Shown: positions 26,774-36,275, counted from the first letter of the stretch. The stretch is 64,000 bases of DNA from Jannaschia sp. GRR-S6-38 (GCF_029853695.1 NZ_CP122537.1:3183501-3247500); one strand, 5' to 3'. Made by a program: numbers and translations. The notes: generated by a model not told the origin, from the letters alone.

Positions 26774-27194
26774 GAGTAATTCCTTGTTTCATATGCAGAA
26801 CTTCAATTCTGCGTATCGTATACTTTCAATCAAATAGGTCTGAATTTCAGATGACCACCCACCGAGAGCATGGACAGACCAACGGCCCTCGGACGAACAG
26901 CGGACATCTTACGGATTTGCGGCACACCCCAACTCGGGCTCTTTCCGGACCTTCTTCGCACCGAAGAATGTGCCAAAACTCAACCGTTACTGTCACCGGC
27001 GATAACGACCGTTTCTGTCCTTTGCCGAAAGCTGCCGTCCGTGCAACGTCCGTCCACTTCGTCCGCACAGGCGACGTTCAGCCCTTGGAGAATGCTGCGG
27101 CAACGATAAATGGCCGCTTTGGTGACGCTGCGAGCCGCATCGACGGTCGGTTCGAACGACTGGTTTGGGCCGTCCGCGCAGGACGGCCCGCCCC
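26774..27194. other. Non-coding stretch with possible repeat remnant
   Basis: This 421-base stretch lies between the MBL-fold gene and the truncated integrase. It includes a short segment, GTCCACTTCGTCCGCA near 27052, that is also present at about 32874 beside the conserved non-coding block. Overlapping open frames here lack protein-like composition. Confidence 0.35.
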
Positions 27195-27589
27195 TCCATA
27201 TCCCCAACGACTCGAGTCCTGCCAAGGCGAGCGCGAAGTGCGCGCGGTCGCGGCGCGCCTTGCGCATGACCTCGGGTATCGCCCGCAGCATTGCCTCGGT
27301 TTCCACGATGTCCGGATGGTCGCGCGGCGGCAGGGGTAAGGGCGGCCGAGAACTCCTTGCGGGAAAGTTCGAGGTAGCCGGGCAGGTCGCGCGGCAGATG
27401 GGCGAATTCGGACCGCTTCAGGAACCAGTCGAGGAAGGCCCGCAGGTGCGACAGAATGTGCGAGACCGTCGAACGCGAACGAGCGGCCTGTCCCTCCGAC
27501 GCGAAAGAGCGGCGGAGGGCCTCGCGCAAGCCCGCAGCGTTATCGCGATTGAGATGCGCGAAGGGCTTGCTGTTCGTAAGCTCCGCCAT
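27195..27589 (-). pseudogene. Tyrosine recombinase (integrase), N-terminal fragment with frameshift
   Basis: The readable product starts MAELTNSKPFAHLNRDNAAG and carries a SAM-like core-binding domain (SRSTVSHILSHLRAFLDWFL). Near 27325 the sense shifts frame to LPPRDHPDIVETEAMLRAIP and MRKARRDRAHFALALAGL, where the catalytic domain should begin. The similarity then stops, and all catalytic Arg/His/Tyr motifs are missing. It is a dead integrase from an earlier element. Confidence 0.7.
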
Positions 27590-28269
27590 CCCCCGGATTG
27601 CTACGAGTATTCGGCCTTGCGTCGTCCGATCGAGGCTACCCGCATAGCTCTGCTATCGGTGGATGACCCAGTCGTTGCGGAGGTAGATCGCGAGGCTGTT
27701 GGCTGGGAGGAACTCCCCAGCATCAGCGCGGCCGGAAGAATTCCATACGTCGGAAGCGCCTGCCACAGCAAAAATTTGCTACGGAAATCTAGGCCCGACC
27801 TGAGCTAGCCGTTTTCACCTATTCTTGTTCCTTCAGTGCTTACAATTAGGCAATTAGTTCCGCTATGAGAACTTGGTGTGTGAGGGTTGCCGAGGTCTAA
27901 GCCGTCGGAGAGCGAAAAGCGGCAAGCATCGACTCCTCAGAGCAAGGACCGCGTCAAGACCGTGTTGAGACCACTCTAGCAATTGACCTGTAGGATTTTT
28001 GGTTGCGGCTTCGTCCGAAATCCGGCGATGTCTAGGCCCAAGGAGCTACAGGGTGGGCGCTGCATCGAAGAACTCCAAGTTTCTCGGCTGCGAAGAGCCT
28101 GCGGATCGGGATAAAGTTGAGTTCAATTTTTACATATTTATCGCGCCGCGGAAACCGTTCGTTACGATAGACTGTCATACTGATGATCTACTGCACGCGC
28201 GGAGGCCTTCGGGTTGGGCCGGGTTCGAGCGAATGACAGATAGACCGCGCCGGAAGTTTGGGGCTCACA
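27590..28269. other. Intergenic region, no gene seen
   Basis: This 680-base stretch, lower in GC than its surroundings, lies upstream of the RTX protein gene. No ORF with protein-like composition was recognised. It probably contains the RTX gene promoter. Confidence 0.35.
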
Positions 28270-30495
28270 ATGTTAAAGATCGAGACATCAAACGCTTCGG
28301 GCCATTTCTCCTCATCCGACCATTTCCACACCAATCTACTGCCCTTGGCCCATACAGGTTCGCCGTCATTTGCGACCGAAACGGAAAACCCAGACGGTAA
28401 GCTTACCCTCGCGATGGAGAATGCGCTCGATCATTTCGGAAGCACGGCCGTTCGCTTCCCGGGTGGCATGCCGGATAAGGTGTTCGAGGATGGGATGCTT
28501 CCAGGTGGAGGCCTCGCACCGGAGATCGCGACGTTCCTGGCGGATGCAGATTCAAAGGGTCTTTCCGTCAGCTTCGTCGTACCGGTCGACGCACCTCTAG
28601 GTCAGACGCGGGATCAGTTCCTCGACGATCTCCAGGACTTTGTCACTATCGTCTCCGACCGTTTTCCCGGGGTCGTCGAATCCTATCAGCTTGGAAACGA
28701 ATATTGGGCGGGGCGGACGTCAGGCGATGCAAGTCTGGAGGAGATTTACGGAAGAAATGCCGCAGAAGCGACCAACGCAATCGCTGAGGGCCTAGGCGGC
28801 GCCAATGCAGAGGCTAACATCTTTATACAAGCGTCTGGAAACCTTAGGGGCGCTTTTGGGAATGATCCGCGGCAGGCGAACGAAGAAATCCAGAACGCTT
28901 TCTCGCAGGTTCCTGGAGCGACGGACGAATTGGATGGCGTGGTTCGAAACTTCTACTGGAAGGATCCCGACGAGGGCGGATTCGAAAACGACAGTGGTGC
29001 GTTTCGCGAAGATCGAGCGCTTCCTGAAAATCTTGCCTCCGAAGGTGTCGGTGGCTGGGAGGACTGGCTTCAACGTGACCTCCAGAAGATGGTGGGTGAA
29101 TACAACATAAACCTGAATTTGGCGATAGGAGACGACGCGATCGATATCGGGAGGCACGGCGCCTCTATGCTATTGGAGCACTATACAAATCTTGTAGAGG
29201 CCGACGTTGATACTGCTTTCGTTTGGCCTCTCATCCACAACACACAGAACGCTTTTCTGAATAAAGAGGAGGAAATCCAAGTTGTCTCTGTGGCAGGCCT
29301 TGAAATCTCCACAAACTCAACTCGCGGCGCTATGTTCGATGTCATCCGGCAGACTGTGGGCGATCATGAATTGGTCGATGTGAGTTGGAGCTTTCTTCAG
29401 GGTCCACATCAAATCGAGGTCACCGCGTTCGAGTCGCGGGCTAGAGACGAAAACGGCGCGGCCGAAGAGAGGATCGTCTTTTTGTCCTCACGCTCGGAAG
29501 ATGTGATTGAGACGCAGATCGATCTTTCCCAATTTTCGGGAGACTACTTGGGGTCGTCAGGAATTCGGATCGGTTATGAGGATATTGGCGGCAATCATCG
29601 CGATGCAAAGGTTTCCCTCATCGACACTCACGATCTGGTCGACGGGATCGGCGAGATCAGTCTCGCACCGTATGAGGTTGTTCAGATAACCTTCGAGCGA
29701 CCATTCGGGAGCTCGGAGCCCGAAGAAGATAGCGATGTGGCGAACCCGGAGCCTTCCGACACGCCCTACGTATCGCACTGTGTCCAGTTGACCTGGCGTG
29801 AGGACCACTACCGAGGGCTAGAGTTGGCCGAAGAGGTTCATGGCCGAGGAGGTCATGACCGGATCTTTGGGAACGGAGGCGACGACACGATCTTCGGACA
29901 TATGGGAGACGACACGATAGATGGCGGCGTCGGTAACGACGAAATCGGGGGCGGCCACGGAGATGATGTCCTTTGGGGTGGCGCCGGCAATGATCGGATC
30001 AACGGAAAACGGGGCGAGGACACAATTTACGGGGAAGCCGGGGACGATCACATCATCGGTGATTGGGGTCGCGACCTTCTGGATGGTGGCCTCGGCCATG
30101 ACACGATCTTCGGGCGTGTTGGCCAGGACACGATCAATGGAGGAGGAGGGCGGGATATCATTGACGGCCAGCGAGGTGATGACGTCCTTAATGGCGGGCG
30201 CGGTGTCGACGTGTTGACAGGAGGTCACGGGAACGACATCTTTGTCTTCCAGGATCTCGACCGTGGATTTGACCGGATCACGGACTTCACGAGAGGCGAG
30301 GATAGTATCCAGCTTTCCGCTCCCGAAATTGACGGAATGGAAGATCTTCGCTTCATTCCATATGATCGGGGCGCCTCCGTTCTGATCCGATTCGAGGACG
30401 AAGCAGGAGAGCAGGTTGATAGCTGGGGAGGTATCGTGATCGAAGATTACGATGATCAGAGCTCTTTCGAACACTCAGATTTCGTGTTCTTCTAG
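28270..30495 (+). CDS. Secreted glycosidase-like protein with RTX calcium-binding repeats
   Basis: The 741-residue protein has a TIM-barrel-like N-terminal half (residues about 40-390): FGSTAVRFPGGMPDKVF, then VVESYQLGNEYWAGR, where the Glu of NEYW is in the position of the acid/base in clan GH-A enzymes. A beta domain follows at about 350-480. From about residue 520 there are roughly 12 RTX nonapeptides of the GGxGxD type (GNGGDDTIFG, GGAGNDRING, GGRGVDVLTGG), which bind calcium and mark type I secretion. The C terminus ends in SDFVFF. No ABC exporter gene is nearby. The substrate is unknown; a polysaccharide is likely. Confidence 0.75.
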   Translation: MLKIETSNASGHFSSSDHFHTNLLPLAHTGSPSFATETENPDGKLTLAMENALDHFGSTAVRFPGGMPDKVFEDGMLPGGGLAPEIATFLADADSKGLSVSFVVPVDAPLGQTRDQFLDDLQDFVTIVSDRFPGVVESYQLGNEYWAGRTSGDASLEEIYGRNAAEATNAIAEGLGGANAEANIFIQASGNLRGAFGNDPRQANEEIQNAFSQVPGATDELDGVVRNFYWKDPDEGGFENDSGAFREDRALPENLASEGVGGWEDWLQRDLQKMVGEYNINLNLAIGDDAIDIGRHGASMLLEHYTNLVEADVDTAFVWPLIHNTQNAFLNKEEEIQVVSVAGLEISTNSTRGAMFDVIRQTVGDHELVDVSWSFLQGPHQIEVTAFESRARDENGAAEERIVFLSSRSEDVIETQIDLSQFSGDYLGSSGIRIGYEDIGGNHRDAKVSLIDTHDLVDGIGEISLAPYEVVQITFERPFGSSEPEEDSDVANPEPSDTPYVSHCVQLTWREDHYRGLELAEEVHGRGGHDRIFGNGGDDTIFGHMGDDTIDGGVGNDEIGGGHGDDVLWGGAGNDRINGKRGEDTIYGEAGDDHIIGDWGRDLLDGGLGHDTIFGRVGQDTINGGGGRDIIDGQRGDDVLNGGRGVDVLTGGHGNDIFVFQDLDRGFDRITDFTRGEDSIQLSAPEIDGMEDLRFIPYDRGASVLIRFEDEAGEQVDSWGGIVIEDYDDQSSFEHSDFVFF

Positions 30496-30718
30496 GAGCT
30501 AGGCCGAGTGTTTCCTGGCAATAAGTCGGTTGGCGGAATATCTTGCGGATCGTCACCAGAACCGATATCCGTCGCCTGTTCTTACCCTGAGGTCGGGCAG
30601 GCCTAAACGACTCCAGTCCTGAGGATAGGTTTGATTTTCCAGTGTACCGCCTCTCAGAGAGAGTGCCCTAAGGGCTACTTTTCCGAGGGATATTAGGCGC
30701 CGACGCATCAATCGTCTC

Positions 30719-31147
30719 TCAGCAAAACGTATCAATATCTTTTGGCGAGCTTCCAAACCCACCGAAGTCGCTACAGAGGACGATTTTGTTATCCGAAATC
30801 TTGGCAAAGTCCAGGAACCACCAGCGAAAGATAATGGCGCGCAATTCATTCGCGAAGGGCTGCAAGCCGTAGCGTTCCATTTCGTCAGCAATGTCCTGAA
30901 CAGTCGAAAGCGGATCTCTTGCGAAGAAGGCTTCCTCATCTTTCCCAACTGTGTTGACCCAGTGGCTTTCAGCATCTTGCCCCTTTTCGTCGAAACTTTG
31001 ACCGGCCTCGGATTCATCGACACGACCGGAATCTGCGGCGCCGAAATCATGCGAGAAGTCCCGCTGTTGGGTGGCATCCCCATCGCCCGCGGCATTTCCA
31101 TCTATGCAGGACGATTTGCGGTCGCGCTCATCGTTTCGAATAGTCAT
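30719..31147 (-). CDS. Hypothetical acidic protein
   Basis: The 142-residue frame begins MTIRNDERDRKSSCIDG and is polar and acidic in its first half. The second half, LSTVQDIADEMERYGLQPF, ELRAIIFRWWFLDFAK and LCSDFGGFGSSPKDI, looks like a folded domain. No family is recognised. An in-frame start at 31216 is possible. The gene stands alone in a low-GC region between the RTX gene and the IS5-type insertion. Confidence 0.4.
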   Translation of the reverse strand: MTIRNDERDRKSSCIDGNAAGDGDATQQRDFSHDFGAADSGRVDESEAGQSFDEKGQDAESHWVNTVGKDEEAFFARDPLSTVQDIADEMERYGLQPFANELRAIIFRWWFLDFAKISDNKIVLCSDFGGFGSSPKDIDTFC

Positions 31148-31591
31148 CGAACCCCCTGTTCTACGCCAAAGAAAATTTGTCGGCGCAACGTAGTGCCGTT
31201 TTTTCGTGCCATTCACTAGAGAACAATCCTGCCGATACGGTTAACCAAGGCTTAAAATGTTGCAAGTGCGCTATTGCGTTGGATTTTTCCCTTCATATTG
31301 CGCCATTGGCGTGACGCCATACAAAATCTGCGCTGCAACTTCAGAATTGCATGCGAAGGTATGCAGACATCGGCGGGATCTCGCCGAATCATTCGGTGAA
31401 ACTTCCTTGGCTCGATTCTGCGAAATAGATGAATCAGAAGGACTGCTTATGGGCGCCAATGCCGCAACCTCCGGTGGTACAGCAGGCCACCAATCCACAG
31501 CCGTCCGGGCAAGATCCACTTCTGTTGTGTTACTGCGTAGCGGTTTAGGGCTGGGTCAAGGTTTGCTCGGGGCCGTTTTATGGTCGTGATG
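31148..31591. other. Intergenic region left of the IS5-type insertion
   Basis: This 444-base stretch is mixed in composition. The last 130 bases are GC-rich and, on the minus strand, read as a short protein-like tail (NLDPALNRYAVTQQKW) of unknown origin. No gene is supported. Confidence 0.3.
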
Positions 31592-32643
31592 GGCGTTGTT
31601 GCAGAACTATGGCCTTGAGGATTCACTTCGCGAATCCAAGCGGTTAGACGGGCTGCATGAGCAAACCACCTCCCGCCCGCTATCGCACGACGAACTGGTC
31701 CAGCTACAACGCATCGCTTCGGAAGCGGGGGTCGCTCCTGATCTGGGTCGACAAGGACATGGCCTGCCTCGCGCCGCGTTACGGGCGGCCCGGACGGCCA
31801 GCGGTCTTTTTCGATGCCGTCATCCGGTTCTGCCTGTCGATCAAGATCCTGTTCAAGCTGCCGTTGCGCCAGACTTCCGGCATGGTCGCGAGCCTGCTGA
31901 AGTTTGCAGGGCTGAACTGGCCCGTGCCGGACTTTTCGACCCTGTGCCGCAGGCAAAAGACCCTGGTCGTGCAGGTTCCCTATCGCCGCGCAGATGGCCC
32001 GCTGAACCTGCTCGTAGATAGCACCGGGATCAAGTTCTTTGGCGATGGCGAATGGTAAGCCCGCAAGCATGGGGTGCAGGGCCGACGCCAGTGGCGCAAG
32101 GTCCACTTGGCCATGGATCCGGCCACATCCGACATCCGTGCCGTGGAATTCACCCCCAGTCGTGATGGCAACAGTCCCGTGCTACCGGACCTCCTTGGGC
32201 AGGTCCCGGAAGACGAGCAGATTGGCACCGTGACTGCCGACGGCGCCTATGACACGCGCCGCTGCCACACCGCTATCCTCGCGAGTCAGGCCATTCCAAT
32301 CATTCCGATCCGCAAGAACGGGCGGCTTTGGAAGGATGACAGCCCGTCGGCACGCGCCCGAAACGAATTCCTGCGCGCAACGCGATACTACGGCAAGGCT
32401 TTCGGGAAACGATGGACGGGATACCACGCCCGAAGCCGCATCGAGGCGAAGATGCGCTGCCTGAAATCCTTCGGCGAGCGCATCATGGCAAGAGACCCCG
32501 ACCGCCAGACCGCCGAAATCCACATCCGCGTCGCACTCATGAACCGCTTCAACGCACTCGGAACCGCCGAGGTCGTTCGCGTCGCCTGACGTCAGCGGGG
32601 TAAGGGGCGGTCATGCCTCAGGCTTGGGTTCTGCAACAATGCC
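31592..32643 (+). mobile_element. IS5-family insertion sequence, about 1052 bp
   Basis: The ends are inverted repeats: GGCGTTGTTGCAGAAC at 31592-31607 and, read inward from the right, GGCATTGTTGCAGAAC at 32628-32643 (15 of 16 identical). The single transposase gene fills the element. Direct target duplications could not be identified with confidence. Confidence 0.85.
31657..32589 (+). pseudogene. IS5-family DDE transposase with one in-frame stop
   Basis: The frame of 311 codons reads as a complete IS5-type transposase: LLVDSTGIKFFGDGEW carries the first catalytic Asp, VTADGAYDTRRCH the second, and RSRIEAKMRCLKSFGERI the catalytic Glu region. One TAA at 32056-32058 interrupts it between GEW and ARKHGVQGRRQWRKVHL. 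A C-to-T change of a CAA Gln codon explains the stop. The rest is undamaged, so inactivation was recent, or the stop is occasionally read through. Confidence 0.85.
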
Positions 32644-32867
32644 GGGGGACAATCGACCTGTCGACCGACGGCGCGGTCGTCCGATACTCATCGGCCTTTC
32701 ATGATTGGGCGGGGGGTCGCATCGACGAGACCATTCCGAGGGAGATCGCGAAAGAGATTGTCCCGGTCGGAACACTGGAGTTGGACCGTACCTGGATCGC
32801 AAGTTCGGACGATGTCGAATCGCCGGATCGGTTCTGCCGGGAGGTTCTCGACAGCCTGAAGTCTTAG
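32644..32867 (+). pseudogene. C-terminal remnant of an unknown gene cut by the IS
   Basis: Immediately right of the IS end, one frame reads GTIDLSTDGAVVRYSSAFHD, RIDETIPREIAKEIVPVGTLE and SPDRFCREVLDSLKS to a stop at 32867. The composition is protein-like, but there is no start in host sequence. The 5' part was not found left of the IS, so insertion was accompanied by deletion, or the left flank has been replaced. The family is not recognised. Confidence 0.4.
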
Positions 32868-32883
32868 ACGAACGTCCACTTCG

Positions 32884-33454
32884 TCCGCATGGCGGACATT
32901 GGTGCAATTGGCAGCATGAGGCGGAAGAACACTGAAAGCCTGCAACGGGTCTGGACGATCAGGTTCACTCACCGCGCCCGTTGCCTTTGAACGTCTCCAC
33001 GAGGCGATAATCCGATGCCCAGCCGCATTCTTTGGGTCGGCCGCCCGACCGCCTCGCGCGCGCGTACTTCCCTTGTTGTCCCCAGTGTCGGTTGGAGAGT
33101 CCTCAGAGCGAAGGCATAGGACGACCAGCCCCGGCCACGTGCCGAAGCCGGTCCCCTCTGCCTTCAGCTGTCCGTGTCGGTCGGAGCCGCCCCGTCGCTT
33201 CAGGCCCCCGGGATCGCAATCACCCGCGTTCCGGGGTCGGCCGCTACTTTCGACACCGGGTGTGGTGCCGGGGGACGCGCTTCGGCCTTTCGGACTGCGC
33301 CTGGCATGTGTCCCCGCCCCGTGGTGTGCCATTCCGCGATCGGCGCCACGGTCATGAAAACCCTCCGCCGAACCAGGCCACGAAGCGGCCCGATCGGCCA
33401 AACCCGTGACGCCTCCAAGGTACTTCGGACCCTAAGCTATTGTAAGAATGACAC
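32884..33454. repeat. Conserved non-coding block of the elements, copy A (571 bp)
   Basis: This block is nearly identical to 60769-61345. The only length differences noticed are a 2-base and a 4-base indel, neither a multiple of three, so the long open frames on both strands are not under coding constraint. It starts at TCCGCATGGCGGACAT and ends at the TGTAAnnATGACA-like site. It is GC-rich with several short self-complementary stretches (for example ACACCGGGTGTGGTGCC). It may be a structured RNA, an origin/transfer site or a long regulatory leader for the cargo slot. Confidence 0.7.
33439..33453. promoter_or_regulatory. TGTAAnnATGACA operator-like site before the QueC-like cassette
   Basis: The sequence ATTGTAAGAATGACA ends the conserved block 170 bases upstream of the cargo gene at 33623, and CGACA/GACAAT repeats follow within 30 bases. 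The same sequence stands at 61331 before the unrelated cargo gene of element B, and relatives lie at 24984 and 59038. It is a candidate common promoter/operator. Confidence 0.45.
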
Positions 33455-33622
33455 TTTCCGACATCAGGCGACAATCGCCGCCAGCTGCCCGGTCGCCTTC
33501 GCCCGAGACCCCCGAATGTGTCCAAGCGGTTCAAGCGGGACGTGACGCTTCGACGCGCGCGCACTGGGCCTTTGACACGGCCCGACGGGACCCGTTTTGA
33601 TGAGTGCAGGGAGGCCAATTTC

Positions 33623-34405
33623 ATGGGGCACAACACACTCGGCGTGATCCCAAGATCCGTGCGGTGGCGCCGGGTCGTCGATCTGCTGGGTACGGACGCC
33701 CCTGATGCGACCGTGATCGCGGCTACCGCGGACGCGGCCGAGTCCAGCCTGCTGCGAGCCTCCGACGACCCGGTCTTCGTCGAGGCCGTCAGGCTGCTGC
33801 TTCTGGTCCCGACAGCCGCTCGCGCCGAAGATTTTCGCGGGGCGCTGGACGCGGCAGGTCTCGCCGCGGGGGACAGTCCCGAACTCCTCGACCTCATAAT
33901 GGCCGCCTCGGCACGCCTGGACGCCGTCCGACGCAGTACGATCCGGCGCACCGACCTGGGAGAGCTCGCGGGACGAGCGCTTGCCACGTCCCTGAACCAG
34001 CATATCGGTGATGCCCTGCCGGGCCTGTTCGCTGCGACGCCGGAGGATGTGCAGCTGGCCGCGAAGAGACTCTCGTCCGCGCGCGGCATGTCCCATCTGG
34101 CCCGTGGGTTCTTCGCCAACATCACGCAAGCCACGCTGTCCTACTGGCTGGAGCGAACCCTGGCGGATCAGGAGGCTAGAGGTGGACGGTTTGGCGCCTT
34201 GGGAAGCCGGGATGCGTTCGACGCGGAACTCCGCGCCTACACCCAGGAGGCCTCGCGGATCATCAAGGAGTTCGCCGGCAGCTGGTACACGAAGACCTTG
34301 CACGACAAGGGGGGCATCTCGTCCCAGGACGCGGCGCGCTTCGGCGCGGTCTGCCTGAAGAAGATCAGCGCGGAGTTGCGCCTCAAGCGGAGCACGGATG
34401 CCTGA
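33623..34405 (+). CDS. Unknown partner protein of the QueC-like gene
   Basis: The 260-residue product begins MGHNTLGVIPRSVRWRRVVDLL and is mostly alpha-helical in character. Its landmarks are LLRASDDPVFVEAVRLLLLVP, ADFRGALDAAGL-like, TDLGELAGRALATSLNQ, LARGFFANITQATLSYWLER and EASRIIKEFAGSWYTKTLHD. No enzymatic motif is seen. An AGGGAGG ribosome-binding site lies 8 bases upstream of this ATG; an ATG at 33518 lacks one. The last 8 bases overlap the QueC-like gene, so the two are translationally coupled and probably form one complex. I recall similar proteins next to QueC-like genes, without an assigned function. Confidence 0.75.
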   Translation: MGHNTLGVIPRSVRWRRVVDLLGTDAPDATVIAATADAAESSLLRASDDPVFVEAVRLLLLVPTAARAEDFRGALDAAGLAAGDSPELLDLIMAASARLDAVRRSTIRRTDLGELAGRALATSLNQHIGDALPGLFAATPEDVQLAAKRLSSARGMSHLARGFFANITQATLSYWLERTLADQEARGGRFGALGSRDAFDAELRAYTQEASRIIKEFAGSWYTKTLHDKGGISSQDAARFGAVCLKKISAELRLKRSTDA

Positions 34406-36275
34406 CGCGGAGGTCCTGGTCGGAGGCGAAGCTGAACCACGCGTGATCCGGATCAACGGCCCGGACCCCACATTCGTTCTGGCGTCCGACATCATCCGCG
34501 CCGCCGCCATATCGGAGGTCGACCCACGCGCACTGGATTTCCTGGAGATCGCCGCGGTCGTGTTCGCCGCCGACAGCGCCGTGACCCGGGGTGGCGGGAC
34601 ACGGGTTGGCATGGGAGAAGGTTGGCGACGCGACTTCGTCTTCCGGATCCCGGTTCGGAACCCGGAACTCTGGTCCCGACCGGATGTGACCGAGGCGCTG
34701 GAGGCCGCGACCGAGTTCCTGACGGAGGATCGCGTGCGCTTCGCCTTCGTTCCGGCCGACCCCGAACCGACGCGGGAGCCCTATCTCGATCTCGTTCCGG
34801 GCGGTGAGGCGTTTCGGGCGGACCAGGTGATCCTGTTCTCCGGCGGTCTCGACTCCTTCGCGGGGGCGCTGGAGACGCTCGCCACCACCTCGTCGAACGT
34901 CGTGCTCGTCACCCATCGCTCGGCGCAGAAAGTCATTCCGCGGCAGGTTGAACTCGGCCAGTACCTCAGGGACCGGTTTCCGAACCGCGTTCTGCACATC
35001 AACGTACAGGCACGCCGCAAAGGGCAGGAGGCGAGGGACGCGACGCAGCGGTCTCGGACCCTGCTCTTCGCCGCCTTGGGTCAGGCCGTGGCCACGACCT
35101 TCGGGGGCGAGCGGCTGAGCTTCTACGAGAACGGCATTGTCAGTCACAACCTTCCGATCACCCAGCAGATCGTCGGCACGATGGCCACGCGGACGACGCA
35201 TCCGATGTCACTGAAGCTGGTGAACGATCTGCTGGCGCTGGTCTGGCCGGACCGTCCGCGCATCGTAAACCGGTACGAGTGGCTGACCAAGACCGAGGTC
35301 GTGCGGCGGATCGCCGAGCAGGGCGGGGCAACCCAGATCCCAAGGGCCGTCAGCTGCACGAGCATCCGCGAACAGACGAACCTCCACACCCATTGCGGCG
35401 CCTGCACGCAGTGCCTCGATCGCCGCTTCGCGATCCTCGCCGCCGGACTGGCCGACCACGATCCGTCCGAGATCTACGGAACAGATGTTCTGCTGGGAGA
35501 GCGGGGAACGACGCGGTCGCGAACGATCGCCGTCGAATGGACCCGCCATTCGCTCCGGCTCGCGAAGCTCGATCCGGCCTCCGCCATGTCGGAGTTCGGG
35601 CAGGAGATCAGCCGGATTGCCGGCGGGCATCCGAACCTGTCGGGGGCCGCCGCGCTCGACAGGACGCTTGCCATGCACAGGCGCCATTCCGAAGCAGTGC
35701 GCTCGGTCTTGGCACAGGCGGTCCGCGAGCATTCGGACGAGATTGTCAGCCATGCGCTTCCGGACGACTCGTTGCTCGCGATGCATCTCAGGCAGGACAT
35801 CAGCGCTATCTCCGCGCCGGCCTTTCGGTTCGAGGGCATCTTGCATGACGACGACCTGGAGGCTGAGTACTCAGAGGAGGCGGATCAAGATGCAGGCGAC
35901 CGATTGCGGGTCGCGTTCCTCAAGGAAGGCGACCGCTTCGTCATCGTGGCGCATTCGCTTGGCCGTGTGGCGGGGCAGCCCGCGATGGTCGCGCATGGGC
36001 TAAAGCCGGCCTTTGATGCAGATCGTGCTGCCGGCCGTTCCGGCGACCATCACCGCTACTTGCGCGTATCGGAGATCGAGCACTGCGAAAAGCTATCAAA
36101 GGAAGCCATCCGGAAAGCCGTCCAGCGATGCCGAGAGGAACTGGCGGCGTTCTATGAAGCGATGCACCGCAAAAGGCCGGCTGCTCCGCTCCTTATACAG
36201 AACAGACCAAAAGCTGGATATCGGCTGGACCCCGACCTGATCCCCGCCAGCGCGTATCTCGAAGGCGGCGACTAA
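34398..36275 (+). CDS. QueC-like PP-loop protein with C-terminal winged-helix-like domain
   Basis: The 625-residue product has an N-terminal domain of about 135 residues. The QueC-like PP-loop ATP-pyrophosphatase core follows, with SGGLDS at residues 148-153 and ENG near 244. A four-Cys zinc site is present at 320, 333, 336 and 339 (C-x12-CGACTQC). Genuine QueC proteins are about 230 residues and make preQ0. Here a 270-residue extension follows, ending in SKEAIRKAVQRCREELA and LIQNRPKAGYRLDPDL, which resembles a winged-helix DNA-binding domain. QueC-like proteins occur in Qat and some CBASS defence loci. No queD, queE or queF gene is adjacent, so a role in preQ0 synthesis is unlikely. A defence or regulatory function is inferred. 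Confidence 0.8.
   Translation: MPDAEVLVGGEAEPRVIRINGPDPTFVLASDIIRAAAISEVDPRALDFLEIAAVVFAADSAVTRGGGTRVGMGEGWRRDFVFRIPVRNPELWSRPDVTEALEAATEFLTEDRVRFAFVPADPEPTREPYLDLVPGGEAFRADQVILFSGGLDSFAGALETLATTSSNVVLVTHRSAQKVIPRQVELGQYLRDRFPNRVLHINVQARRKGQEARDATQRSRTLLFAALGQAVATTFGGERLSFYENGIVSHNLPITQQIVGTMATRTTHPMSLKLVNDLLALVWPDRPRIVNRYEWLTKTEVVRRIAEQGGATQIPRAVSCTSIREQTNLHTHCGACTQCLDRRFAILAAGLADHDPSEIYGTDVLLGERGTTRSRTIAVEWTRHSLRLAKLDPASAMSEFGQEISRIAGGHPNLSGAAALDRTLAMHRRHSEAVRSVLAQAVREHSDEIVSHALPDDSLLAMHLRQDISAISAPAFRFEGILHDDDLEAEYSEEADQDAGDRLRVAFLKEGDRFVIVAHSLGRVAGQPAMVAHGLKPAFDADRAAGRSGDHHRYLRVSEIEHCEKLSKEAIRKAVQRCREELAAFYEAMHRKRPAAPLLIQNRPKAGYRLDPDLIPASAYLEGGD

Noticed and set aside
31657..32058. The first 133 codons of the IS5 transposase as an independent small protein
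   Set aside because: The same frame continues after the single TAA with full transposase similarity, so it is one interrupted gene.
32688..33401. Long open frames on both strands across the conserved block in element A (and the matching ones at 60758-61494)
   Set aside because: The two copies differ by 2- and 4-base indels that break these frames, and the translations lack protein-like composition.
34398..36275. Genuine queC of queuosine/preQ0 biosynthesis
   Set aside because: The protein is almost three times the usual length, has extra domains and is not near queD, queE or queF.
33623..36275. A complete Qat (QatABCD) system
   Set aside because: There is no ATPase or TatD-type nuclease gene beside the pair, and the first protein does not look like the QatB I recall.
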